6,123 bases of DNA. Origin: GCA-2723085 sp042093455 (GTDB lineage Bacteria; Bacteroidota; Bacteroidia; Flavobacteriales_D; Parvicellaceae). The position numbers were made by a program, and so were the translations under genes. Positions 1 through 6,123 of this stretch are shown here, piece by piece; the stretch's first letter is position 1; each line of letters opens with the position of its first letter. The stretch lies in assembly GCA_042093455.1 (NCBI GenBank), contig JBELEU010000138.1, positions 1 to 6,123 of the forward strand. The letters run 5' to 3'. Below the pieces are notes generated by a model, which searched no databases, was not told the DNA's origin, and worked only from the letters and a program-made list of their open reading frames with translations.

Positions 1-2
1 TG

Positions 3-1367
3 GAAACAGTTGTCCAAGGAATGAGCTATGACGGTTTAGTTACAGTTGTGGGGTGTGACAAAAATATGCCTGGTGCTTTAATGGCAATGATCAGGCTTAA
101 TAGGCCAAGTGTTTTAATATATGGTGGGACTATTGATTCAGGAGAACATAACGGTAAAAAATTAGACGTTGTTTCAGCTTTTGAAGCTTGGGGTGAAAAA
201 GTTTCTGGAAAAATAAATGAAGAAGAATACCAAAGTGTTATTGAAAACGCATGCCCTGGAGCTGGTGCTTGTGGAGGGATGTACACAGCAAACACAATGG
301 CATCAGCTATAGAAGCAATGGGTTTTGCATTGCCATACAACTCTTCAAATCCAGCAACATCTAAAGATAAAAAAGACGATGCTGAAAATGCAGGAAAAAC
401 TGTTTTAAAACTTTTAAAACAAGATTTAAAACCTTTGGATATTATTTCTAAAAAATCTCTTGAAAATGCAATGACACTAATTACTGCATTGGGAGGATCA
501 ACAAATGCAGTTCTCCATCTACTTGCTATAGCACATACTGCAGGAATTGATTTTAATTTAAAAGACTTTCAAGACATTAGTAACAAGACTCCATTTTTAG
601 CTGACTTAAAACCTAGTGGGAAATACCTTATGGAAGACATTCACAAAGTTGGAGGAACACCTGCAGTATTAAAATATTTATATGAAAATGGATTAATTCA
701 TGGTGATTGTATGACAATAACTGGAAAAACAATAGCTGAAAACCTTAAAGATATTCCTTCACTTACAGCTAATCAAAAAGTGATTAAACCTATTGAAAAA
801 CCGATTAAACAATCGGGACACATAAGAATAATGTATGGAAATATTGCCTCTGAAGGATCAGTAGCAAAAATCACGGGAAAAGAGGGCTTAATTTTTCAAG
901 GAAAAGCAAAAGTTTTTGAAGGGGAATATGACGCAAATGATGGCATTAAAAATGGATTAGTAGAAAAAGGTGATGTTGTTGTAATTAGATATGAAGGACC
1001 AAAAGGAGGTCCAGGAATGCCAGAAATGTTGAAACCAACGGCAGCAATCATGGGAGCTGGATTAGGAAAAGATGTTGCATTAATAACAGATGGAAGATTT
1101 TCTGGTGGAACTCATGGATTCGTTGTCGGGCATATAACTCCAGAAGCACAAGATGGAGGCGGGATAGCTATAGTTAAAAATGGAGATTTAATCACAATAA
1201 ATGCTGAAGAAAACAGCATTAATATTGAAATTACTGAAAAAGAGTTTAACCATAGATTAAAATCTTGGACTCCGCCAAAACTTAAAGTTAAAAAAGGAGC
1301 ATTACTAAAATATGCTCATTGTGTCTCATCAGCATCGAAAGGATGCGTAACAGATTTAATTGAATAG
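3..1367 (+). CDS. ilvD: Dihydroxy-acid dehydratase, 5'-truncated by the window edge
   Basis: Dehydrates 2,3-dihydroxy-isovalerate and 2,3-dihydroxy-3-methylvalerate to the 2-oxo acids that precede valine and isoleucine; a cytoplasmic Fe-S enzyme. The frame is open to the left edge: codons from base 3 read ETVVQG before the first internal Met at 21, so that Met is not the start. About 455 residues are present against roughly 560 for the family, so about 100 N-terminal residues, including the first cluster cysteine, lie upstream. Visible motifs are GCDKNMPG (bases 51-74; Cys at 54-56 is a cluster ligand, followed by the metal-site Asp-Lys), CPGAGACGGMYTANTM (252-299; ligand Cys at 270-272) and the C-terminal signature TDGRFSGGT (1086-1112), which carries the conserved catalytic Ser. 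The CPGAGACGG form matches the shorter plant-like class known to carry [2Fe-2S], rather than the longer E. coli [4Fe-4S] class. It ends in TAG, one base before the ilvB ATG. Identification is very secure. Confidence 0.97.
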   Translation, partial: ETVVQGMSYDGLVTVVGCDKNMPGALMAMIRLNRPSVLIYGGTIDSGEHNGKKLDVVSAFEAWGEKVSGKINEEEYQSVIENACPGAGACGGMYTANTMASAIEAMGFALPYNSSNPATSKDKKDDAENAGKTVLKLLKQDLKPLDIISKKSLENAMTLITALGGSTNAVLHLLAIAHTAGIDFNLKDFQDISNKTPFLADLKPSGKYLMEDIHKVGGTPAVLKYLYENGLIHGDCMTITGKTIAENLKDIPSLTANQKVIKPIEKPIKQSGHIRIMYGNIASEGSVAKITGKEGLIFQGKAKVFEGEYDANDGIKNGLVEKGDVVVIRYEGPKGGPGMPEMLKPTAAIMGAGLGKDVALITDGRFSGGTHGFVVGHITPEAQDGGGIAIVKNGDLITINAEENSINIEITEKEFNHRLKSWTPPKLKVKKGALLKYAHCVSSASKGCVTDLIE

Positions 1368-1371
1368 AATG
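1360..1371 (+). other. ilvD/ilvB junction and ilvB start choice
   Basis: The text TTGAATAGAATG contains the ilvD stop TAG (1365-1367), a one-base spacer and the ilvB ATG (1369-1371). A TTG at 1360 is in frame but less likely than the ATG, which matches the family N-terminus. No GGAGG-like motif lies in the 20 bases upstream, so ilvB probably depends on translational coupling (inference). Confidence 0.75.
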
Positions 1372-3054
1372 AAAATTTCAGGATCAGAAGCAGTAATAAA
1401 ATGTCTACTTGAAGAAGGTGTAGACTTAATATATGGTTATCCAGGAGGAGCTATTATGCCTATATATGATGAATTATATAAGTATCAAGATCAACTTAAA
1501 CACATATTAACTAGACATGAACAAGGAGCGACACATGCAGCGCAAGGTTACGCTAGGGTAACTGGAAATGTAGGAGTTGCAATTGCAACTTCAGGACCTG
1601 GGGCAACAAACCTTGTTACAGGAATTGCTGATGCACAAATAGACTCAACTCCATTGGTTTGCATTACAGGACAAGTTTCTTCGCATCTTCTTGGTTCTGA
1701 TGCATTTCAAGAAACGGATATTGTTGGTATATCTACCCCTATTACTAAATGGAATTATCAAGTAACGAAAGCATCTGAAATTCCTGAAATAATTGCAAAA
1801 GCTTTTTACATAGCAAAATCAGGAAGGCCAGGTCCAGTACTTGTAGACATTACAAAAGATGCCCAGTTTGGACTTTTAGACTATAGCTATTCTAAGTGTA
1901 AAAATGTTAGAAGCTACAAGCCTTATCCAAAACCTTGCAATGAAAAAATAGAAGAAGCTGCAACTTTAATTAATGACGCAAAAAAGCCATTAATAGTTTT
2001 TGGACAAGGAGTTATAATTGCTGAAGCAGAAAAAGAATTCAAAAAGTTTATTGAAAAAACAGGAATTCCAGCAGCTTGGACAATTCTAGGACTATCTGCA
2101 TTACCAACCGATCATTACTTGAATGTTGGAATGGTAGGAATGCATGGAAATTACGGACCAAATGTTCTTACCAATGAATGTGATTTACTGATTGCTATGG
2201 GTATGAGATTTGATGATAGAGTTACTGGAAATCTTGACTTCTATGCAAAACAAGCTAAAAAGATTCACTTTGAAATAGACCCTGCAGAAATCAATAAAAA
2301 TGTTGATGTTGATGTACCTGTTTTAGGCAGTATTAAAGATACTTTGCCTCTGGTAATAAAAAAAGTAAAAGAAAATAAACATGAGAAATGGTTGCAAAAC
2401 TTCAACAGCCATATGGAAATTGAATATAAAAAGGTAATCAAAGATGATTTATTCCCAAAGAAAGACAACCTTACAATGGGAGAAGTTTTAAATGAAATTA
2501 ATAATGCAACCAAAGGTGATGCTGTTATTGTTAGTGATGTTGGCCAACATCAAATGGTAGCCTGCAGATATGCAAAGTTCAATAGAACCAAATCGAATAT
2601 AACTTCCGGAGGCTTAGGAACAATGGGATTTGCACTTCCTGCAGCAATTGGTGCCAAGATGGGTGCAGCTGAAAGAGAAGTAGTAGCTATTATTGGAGAC
2701 GGGGGTTATCAAATGACCATTCAAGAACTTGGAACTATTTTTCAGACTGGAACGGCTGTAAAAATTGTTGTCTTGAACAATAATTTCTTGGGAATGGTTA
2801 GACAATGGCAACAATTATTTTTTGATAAAAGATACGCATCTACAGAAATGACGAATCCAGATTTTGTAACCATTGCAAAAGGATATTTCATTGAAGCGGA
2901 AAAAGTAGAAAAAAGAGAAAATTTAAAAAGTGCTGTCTCAAAAATGATTCAATCTGACAAACCATTTTTTCTGGAAGTGTGTGTTGAAAAAGAAGACAAT
3001 GTATTTCCAATGATTCCTACAGGTGAATCAGTTTCAAACATAAGATTAGATTAA
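1369..3054 (+). CDS. ilvB: Acetolactate synthase (AHAS) large catalytic subunit
   Basis: ThDP-, Mg- and FAD-dependent enzyme that condenses pyruvate with pyruvate or 2-oxobutanoate, the committed step for Val/Leu and Ile. The ATG at 1369 gives 561 residues, normal for the family. A TTG at 1360 would add only MNR and overlap ilvD, and the family N-terminus fits MKISGSEAVI, so ATG is chosen. In order: N-terminal PYR domain (about 1-170) with YGYPGGA, catalytic Glu51 in RHEQG, SGPGATN and GSDAFQETD; central FAD-binding domain (about 190-340) with GMRFDDRVTG (280s); and C-terminal PP domain (about 370-540) with the ThDP/Mg motif GDGG (443-446) to NNN (470-472). Trp480 in MVRQWQ is the residue linked to 2-oxobutanoate preference in AHAS isozymes. 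ilvN follows after one base, supplying the regulatory partner. Ser104 (GQVSSHLLG) and Thr551 (MIPTGE) sit at positions equivalent to plant herbicide-resistance sites. The catalytic set looks complete. Confidence 0.97.
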   Translation: MKISGSEAVIKCLLEEGVDLIYGYPGGAIMPIYDELYKYQDQLKHILTRHEQGATHAAQGYARVTGNVGVAIATSGPGATNLVTGIADAQIDSTPLVCITGQVSSHLLGSDAFQETDIVGISTPITKWNYQVTKASEIPEIIAKAFYIAKSGRPGPVLVDITKDAQFGLLDYSYSKCKNVRSYKPYPKPCNEKIEEAATLINDAKKPLIVFGQGVIIAEAEKEFKKFIEKTGIPAAWTILGLSALPTDHYLNVGMVGMHGNYGPNVLTNECDLLIAMGMRFDDRVTGNLDFYAKQAKKIHFEIDPAEINKNVDVDVPVLGSIKDTLPLVIKKVKENKHEKWLQNFNSHMEIEYKKVIKDDLFPKKDNLTMGEVLNEINNATKGDAVIVSDVGQHQMVACRYAKFNRTKSNITSGGLGTMGFALPAAIGAKMGAAEREVVAIIGDGGYQMTIQELGTIFQTGTAVKIVVLNNNFLGMVRQWQQLFFDKRYASTEMTNPDFVTIAKGYFIEAEKVEKRENLKSAVSKMIQSDKPFFLEVCVEKEDNVFPMIPTGESVSNIRLD

Positions 3055-3058
3055 AATG
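3052..3058 (+). other. ilvB/ilvN junction, one-base spacer
   Basis: TAA (3052-3054), one A, then ATG (3056-3058). The upstream bases are A/T-rich with no Shine-Dalgarno-like run, as is usual in Bacteroidota. The near-contact fits coupled synthesis of the two AHAS subunits (inference). Confidence 0.8.
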
Positions 3059-3583
3059 AAAAATATAAAAAAATATACAGTATCGATTTACTCGGAAAAC
3101 AACCTTGGATTATTAAATAGAATTTCTGCTATTTTTCTTAAAAGACACCTGAGTATAGATAGTATTACCAGCTCAGAGTCTGAGATAAAAGATATTTTTC
3201 GTTTTGTTATTGTTGTTAAAGTAGACGATGTACTAATTAACAAAGTTATAACTCAAATAGAAAAACAAATTGAAGTTATTGCGGCTTATTACCATACAGA
3301 TGAGGATACAATTTATCTTGAAACCTCTTTGTTTAAACTAAAATCCAGTTCTTTATTTGAAGAAGAAAACATTCAAGCTATCATTAAGAAAAACCATGCT
3401 AACATAGTTACTGTAACATCTGAATACTTCGTAATAGAAAAAACCGGTAGAAGAGAGGAAACTGAACAACTTTACAAAGAATTAGAAAACTACGGCATTC
3501 TTCAATTTGTAAGATCTGGAAGAATTTCTGTAACAAAAGAACCAATGAAAATTACCAAAATATTAGAACTAAATTCAAAATAA
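3056..3583 (+). CDS. ilvN: Acetolactate synthase small regulatory subunit
   Basis: Regulatory subunit that binds IlvB, stimulates it and in this family usually confers feedback inhibition by valine. It has 175 residues, typical for the Bacteroidota form and slightly longer than the 163-residue E. coli IlvH. Residues about 6-80 form an N-terminal ACT domain: the ENNLGLLNRISAIF segment supplies the Asn15/Gly18 loop equivalent to E. coli Asn11/Gly14, followed by a helix, RFVIVV (a beta strand) and QIEKQIEV. Residues about 85-165 form the C-terminal ALS_ss_C domain, ending in the conserved GILQFVRSGRISVTK. Ser33 replaces the Asn that aligns with E. coli IlvH Asn29, a valine-site residue, so valine sensitivity may differ. 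The start is ATG one base after the ilvB TAA, without a Shine-Dalgarno sequence. The stop TAA overlaps the ilvC ATG. Position next to ilvB and sequence together make the assignment secure; the regulatory behaviour is inferred. Confidence 0.95.
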   Translation: MKNIKKYTVSIYSENNLGLLNRISAIFLKRHLSIDSITSSESEIKDIFRFVIVVKVDDVLINKVITQIEKQIEVIAAYYHTDEDTIYLETSLFKLKSSSLFEEENIQAIIKKNHANIVTVTSEYFVIEKTGRREETEQLYKELENYGILQFVRSGRISVTKEPMKITKILELNSK

Positions 3584-3585
3584 TG
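3581..3585 (+). other. ilvN/ilvC stop-start overlap (TAATG)
   Basis: The last base of the ilvN TAA (3581-3583) is the first base of the ilvC ATG (3583-3585), the classic arrangement for termination-reinitiation. No Shine-Dalgarno-like motif precedes it. Both protein termini agree with their families, so the overlap looks real and not an annotation artefact. Confidence 0.85.
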
Positions 3586-5052
3586 ACAAACTATTTTAAC
3601 CAACTAACTTTAAGAGAACAACTACTTCAACTTGCACAATGCAGGTTAATGAATTTAGAAGAATTTGAAAATGGAGTAACTGAACTTAAAGATAAAAATA
3701 TTGTTATAATTGGTTGTGGATCTCAGGGACTTAACCAAGGTTTAAACATGAGAGATTCAGGATTAAATATTTCATATGCTCTTAGAGAAGATGCTATTAA
3801 AGAAAAAAGAAATTCATTTAAAAATGCTTCTGAAAACAAATTTAATGTAGGAACTTTTGAGGAATTAATTCCAACTGCTGATTTGGTGATTAACTTAACT
3901 CCTGATAAAAATCATACTCCAGTTGTCACCAAGTTAGTTCCAATGATGAAGCAAAATGCGATTCTATCCTACTCACATGGGTTCAATATTGTTGAAGAAG
4001 GAATCAACATTAGAGAAGACATAACAGTAATAATGGTTGCTCCAAAATGTCCAGGAACAGAAGTTCGTCAAGAGTACGTAAGAGGGTTTGGAGTTCCTAC
4101 TTTAATTGCTGTACATCCAGAAAATGACCCACTATCAAAAGGATTAGCATACGCTAAAGCTTATGCAGTTGCAACTGGTGGGCATAAAGCTGGTGTTTTG
4201 GAATCCTCTTTTGTTGCCGAAGTTAAGTCAGACTTAATGGGAGAACAAACTATTTTATGCGGAGTTTTACAAACTGGCTCTATACTATCGTTCAATAAAA
4301 TGATTGAAAATGGAACAGATCCTAGCTATGCTTCAAAATTAATTCAATTTGGATGGGAAACGATTACAGAAGCACTAAAGCATGGTGGAATTACCAACAT
4401 GATGGATAGGCTTAGCAACCCAGCAAAAATTGAAGCATTTCACTTATCTGAAGAACTTAAAAAAATTATGTCTCCTCTATTTCAAAAACACATGGACGAT
4501 ATAATGACTGGAGAGTTTTCAAAAACAATGATGGTTGATTGGGAAGCTGGAGATTCTAATCTATTAAAATGGAGAGCAGAAACAGGTGAAACAGCTTTTG
4601 AAAAAACAGAACCAACAAAACAAGAAATTCCAGAACAAGAGTATTTTGATAACGGATTATTATTGGTAGCATTTGTTAGAGCTGGTGTTGAACTAGCCTT
4701 TGAAACGATGACAGATGCTGGCATCAAAGATGCATCTGCCTACTATGAATCATTACACGAAGCTCCACTTATAGCAAATACTATCGCTAGAAAAAAACTA
4801 TTTGAAATGAATAGAATAATTTCTGATACTGCTGAATACGGTTGCTATTTATTTGATCATGCATGCAAGCCTTTATTAAGTGATTTTTTTAATTCAATAG
4901 AAAACAAACACATTGGAAATAAATTTTGCAACAACAATGACGCTGACAATCAGTCATTAATTAAAATCAATGATTCCATAAGAAACCATCCCGTTGAAAT
5001 CATCGGAAAAGAATTGAGAGCATCAATGACTGCAATGAAAAAAATAGTATAA
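3583..5052 (+). CDS. ilvC: Ketol-acid reductoisomerase, class II (NADP-dependent)
   Basis: Converts 2-acetolactate and 2-aceto-2-hydroxybutanoate, by Mg-dependent alkyl migration and NADPH reduction, to the 2,3-dihydroxy acids used by IlvD. At 489 residues it is the long class II form with a duplicated C-terminal knotted domain, and it aligns with E. coli IlvC (491 residues) almost without gaps through the catalytic core. The N-terminal Rossmann domain has GCGSQG at 44-49. Arg68, Arg76 and Ser78 match the residues that hold the NADPH 2'-phosphate in E. coli, so NADP preference is expected. The active-site residues fall at the same numbers as in E. coli: His132, Lys155, Asp217 and Glu221 (KSDLMGE), Glu389 and Glu393 (YESLHE) and Ser414. 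The ATG lies inside TAATG shared with the ilvN stop; the N-terminus MTNYFNQL matches the family start. It ends in TAA directly followed by the ilvA ATG. Nothing is missing. Confidence 0.97.
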   Translation: MTNYFNQLTLREQLLQLAQCRLMNLEEFENGVTELKDKNIVIIGCGSQGLNQGLNMRDSGLNISYALREDAIKEKRNSFKNASENKFNVGTFEELIPTADLVINLTPDKNHTPVVTKLVPMMKQNAILSYSHGFNIVEEGINIREDITVIMVAPKCPGTEVRQEYVRGFGVPTLIAVHPENDPLSKGLAYAKAYAVATGGHKAGVLESSFVAEVKSDLMGEQTILCGVLQTGSILSFNKMIENGTDPSYASKLIQFGWETITEALKHGGITNMMDRLSNPAKIEAFHLSEELKKIMSPLFQKHMDDIMTGEFSKTMMVDWEAGDSNLLKWRAETGETAFEKTEPTKQEIPEQEYFDNGLLLVAFVRAGVELAFETMTDAGIKDASAYYESLHEAPLIANTIARKKLFEMNRIISDTAEYGCYLFDHACKPLLSDFFNSIENKHIGNKFCNNNDADNQSLIKINDSIRNHPVEIIGKELRASMTAMKKIV

Positions 5053-5055
5053 ATG
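5050..5055 (+). other. ilvC/ilvA junction, zero spacer and same frame
   Basis: The ilvC stop TAA (5050-5052) is followed immediately by the ilvA ATG (5053-5055), and both genes use the same reading frame. A single TAA therefore separates the two proteins. The preceding bases are A-rich without a recognisable ribosome binding site. Confidence 0.85.
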
Positions 5056-6123
5056 AAAGTAAATCCTATTGAAATAAAGAAAATTGAATTAGCTAAAGAA
5101 AACTTAAAAGAAGTTGTTTTAGAAACAGAGCTTCAACACAACTTAAGATATAGTGAAATTTTCAATTCTTCAATATGGTTTAAAAGAGAAGACCTACAAA
5201 AAGTAAGGTCATTCAAAATTAGAGGAGCTTTTAATAAAATATCTTCATTAGAAGACCAAGAAAAAGAAATGGGAGTTGTCTGTTCTAGTGCTGGGAACCA
5301 TGCCCAAGGAGTTGCTTTATCTTGCAATAAATTACAAATCAATGGTGTTATTTACATGCCAACTATTACTCCTAAACAGAAGGTAGAACAAGTAAAAATG
5401 TTTGGTGGGAAACACATTAAAGTTATACTTGAAGGTGACACATATGATGATGCATATGTATCTGCAAAAAACTATTGTGAACAAGAAAAGAAATGTTTCA
5501 TTCACCCTTTTGATGACATCAAAGTGATTGAAGGTCAAGCAACACTTGCGTTAGAAACTCTAAAACAAATAAAAAATAAAATTGATTATATTTTTGTACC
5601 TATTGGAGGTGGAGGTTTAATTTCAGGCATCATTAGTGTTTTTAAACAGTTATCTCCTGAAACTAAAATAATTGGAGTTGAACCCGAAGGTGCTCCATCA
5701 ATGAAGGTATCATTGGAAAACAATAGAATTGAAACATTAGCCAAAATAGATCCTTTTGTAGACGGAGCAGCTGTCAAAAAAGTGGGAGATATAAGTTTTT
5801 CACTATGTCAGCAATACTTGGATGACATCATCTTAGTTCCTGAAGGAAAAATTTGTCAAACTATACTTGACATGTATAACAAAGATGCAATTGTTGTTGA
5901 ACCTGCAGGTGCAATGTCTATTGCTGCTTTAGATTATTACAAAGAAAAAATTAAAGACAAAAATGTGGTTTGTCTTGTTTGTGGAAGCAATAATGACATA
6001 ACAAGAATGTCAGAGATTAAAGAAAAGGCTTTATTGTTTGGGGATTTAAAACATTACTTTTTAATTAAACTTCCCCAAAGAGCAGGTGCACTTAAAGAGT
6101 TTGTTACTGAAATTCTTGGCCCT
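5053..6123 (+). CDS. ilvA: Threonine deaminase (threonine dehydratase), short form, 3'-truncated by the window edge
   Basis: PLP-dependent enzyme that converts L-threonine to 2-oxobutanoate and ammonia, the entry step to isoleucine. The frame from ATG 5053 runs 357 codons to the right edge without a stop; the gene is cut by the window, not broken. It is a fold-type II PLP domain: KRED at 44-47, SFKIRGA with the Schiff-base Lys55, SSAGNHAQG (78-86) that binds the substrate carboxylate, and the phosphate-binding GGGGL (185-189). CGSNND (310-315) puts Cys310 at the position that contacts the pyridine nitrogen. From residue about 333 the text HYFLIKLPQRAGALKEF is the beginning of the single ACT-like regulatory domain of short-form IlvA (B. 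subtilis/Bacteroidota type, about 400-420 residues), so about 50-65 residues are missing. The ACT-like start and the ilv operon setting argue for biosynthetic IlvA over catabolic TdcB or serine dehydratase. The start codon touches the ilvC stop with no gap, in the same frame. Confidence 0.95.
   Translation, partial: MKVNPIEIKKIELAKENLKEVVLETELQHNLRYSEIFNSSIWFKREDLQKVRSFKIRGAFNKISSLEDQEKEMGVVCSSAGNHAQGVALSCNKLQINGVIYMPTITPKQKVEQVKMFGGKHIKVILEGDTYDDAYVSAKNYCEQEKKCFIHPFDDIKVIEGQATLALETLKQIKNKIDYIFVPIGGGGLISGIISVFKQLSPETKIIGVEPEGAPSMKVSLENNRIETLAKIDPFVDGAAVKKVGDISFSLCQQYLDDIILVPEGKICQTILDMYNKDAIVVEPAGAMSIAALDYYKEKIKDKNVVCLVCGSNNDITRMSEIKEKALLFGDLKHYFLIKLPQRAGALKEFVTEILGP

Noticed and set aside
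21..23. ATG at 21 as the start of ilvD
   Set aside because: The frame stays open to the left edge with family-like residues before it, and starting here would lose the N-terminal fifth of the enzyme.
26..340. 104-codon open frame on the minus strand inside ilvD
   Set aside because: It lies entirely antisense to a strongly conserved coding region, resembles no family I know, and is expected by chance opposite this codon usage.
1360..1368. TTG start giving IlvB three extra residues (MNR)
   Set aside because: It overlaps the ilvD end, has no ribosome binding site, and the ATG at 1369 gives the family-typical N-terminus.
2265..2814. Minus-strand open frames inside ilvB (2265-2513, 2614-2814)
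   Set aside because: Antisense to the conserved FAD and ThDP domains of IlvB; low-complexity translations without recognisable motifs.
4482..4727. Minus-strand open frame inside ilvC
   Set aside because: Antisense to the conserved C-terminal domain of IlvC; no independent coding evidence.
4855..4867. Short palindromic text around TGATCATGCATGCA as a possible regulatory site
   Set aside because: It encodes the IlvC segment FDHAC in frame, is not in an intergenic region, and short palindromes are common by chance.
5133..5777. Three minus-strand open frames near the 3' end (5133-5342, 5332-5538, 5586-5777)
   Set aside because: All are antisense shadows of ilvA, whose continuous frame carries every expected PLP-enzyme motif.

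Overview
This window is a stretch of a branched-chain amino acid (isoleucine/valine) biosynthesis operon in the order ilvD-ilvB-ilvN-ilvC-ilvA, all on the + strand. The DNA is AT-rich (roughly one third G+C by eye, not counted). Gene order, protein sequences, A-rich start contexts without Shine-Dalgarno motifs, and the short-form IlvA next to an E. coli-type long IlvC together suggest Bacteroidota, most likely a Flavobacteriia-like and perhaps aquatic bacterium. That placement comes from family knowledge and was not searched.

Layout: the window opens inside ilvD (dihydroxy-acid dehydratase; about 100 N-terminal residues lie upstream). It continues through complete ilvB (acetolactate synthase catalytic subunit), ilvN (its regulatory subunit) and ilvC (class II ketol-acid reductoisomerase). 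It ends inside ilvA (threonine deaminase), which is open to the 3' edge with only the first residues of its regulatory domain present. Essentially every base is coding: the junctions are 1 nt, 1 nt, a 1-nt overlap (TAATG) and 0 nt. There is no room for internal promoters, terminators, RNA genes or mobile elements, and none was seen.

How the genes work together: IlvA deaminates threonine to 2-oxobutanoate. IlvBN condenses pyruvate with 2-oxobutanoate (isoleucine branch) or with a second pyruvate (valine/leucine branch). IlvC isomerises and reduces the acetohydroxy acids, and IlvD dehydrates the resulting diols to the 2-oxo acids that a transaminase (not in the window) converts to Ile and Val. 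Catalytic residues are intact wherever they can be checked.

No undescribed system was found. The points worth a second look are at residue level: a serine in IlvN where E. coli IlvH has the valine-binding Asn29, the in-frame zero-spacer ilvC/ilvA junction, and natural Ser/Thr residues at AHAS positions known from plant herbicide resistance.
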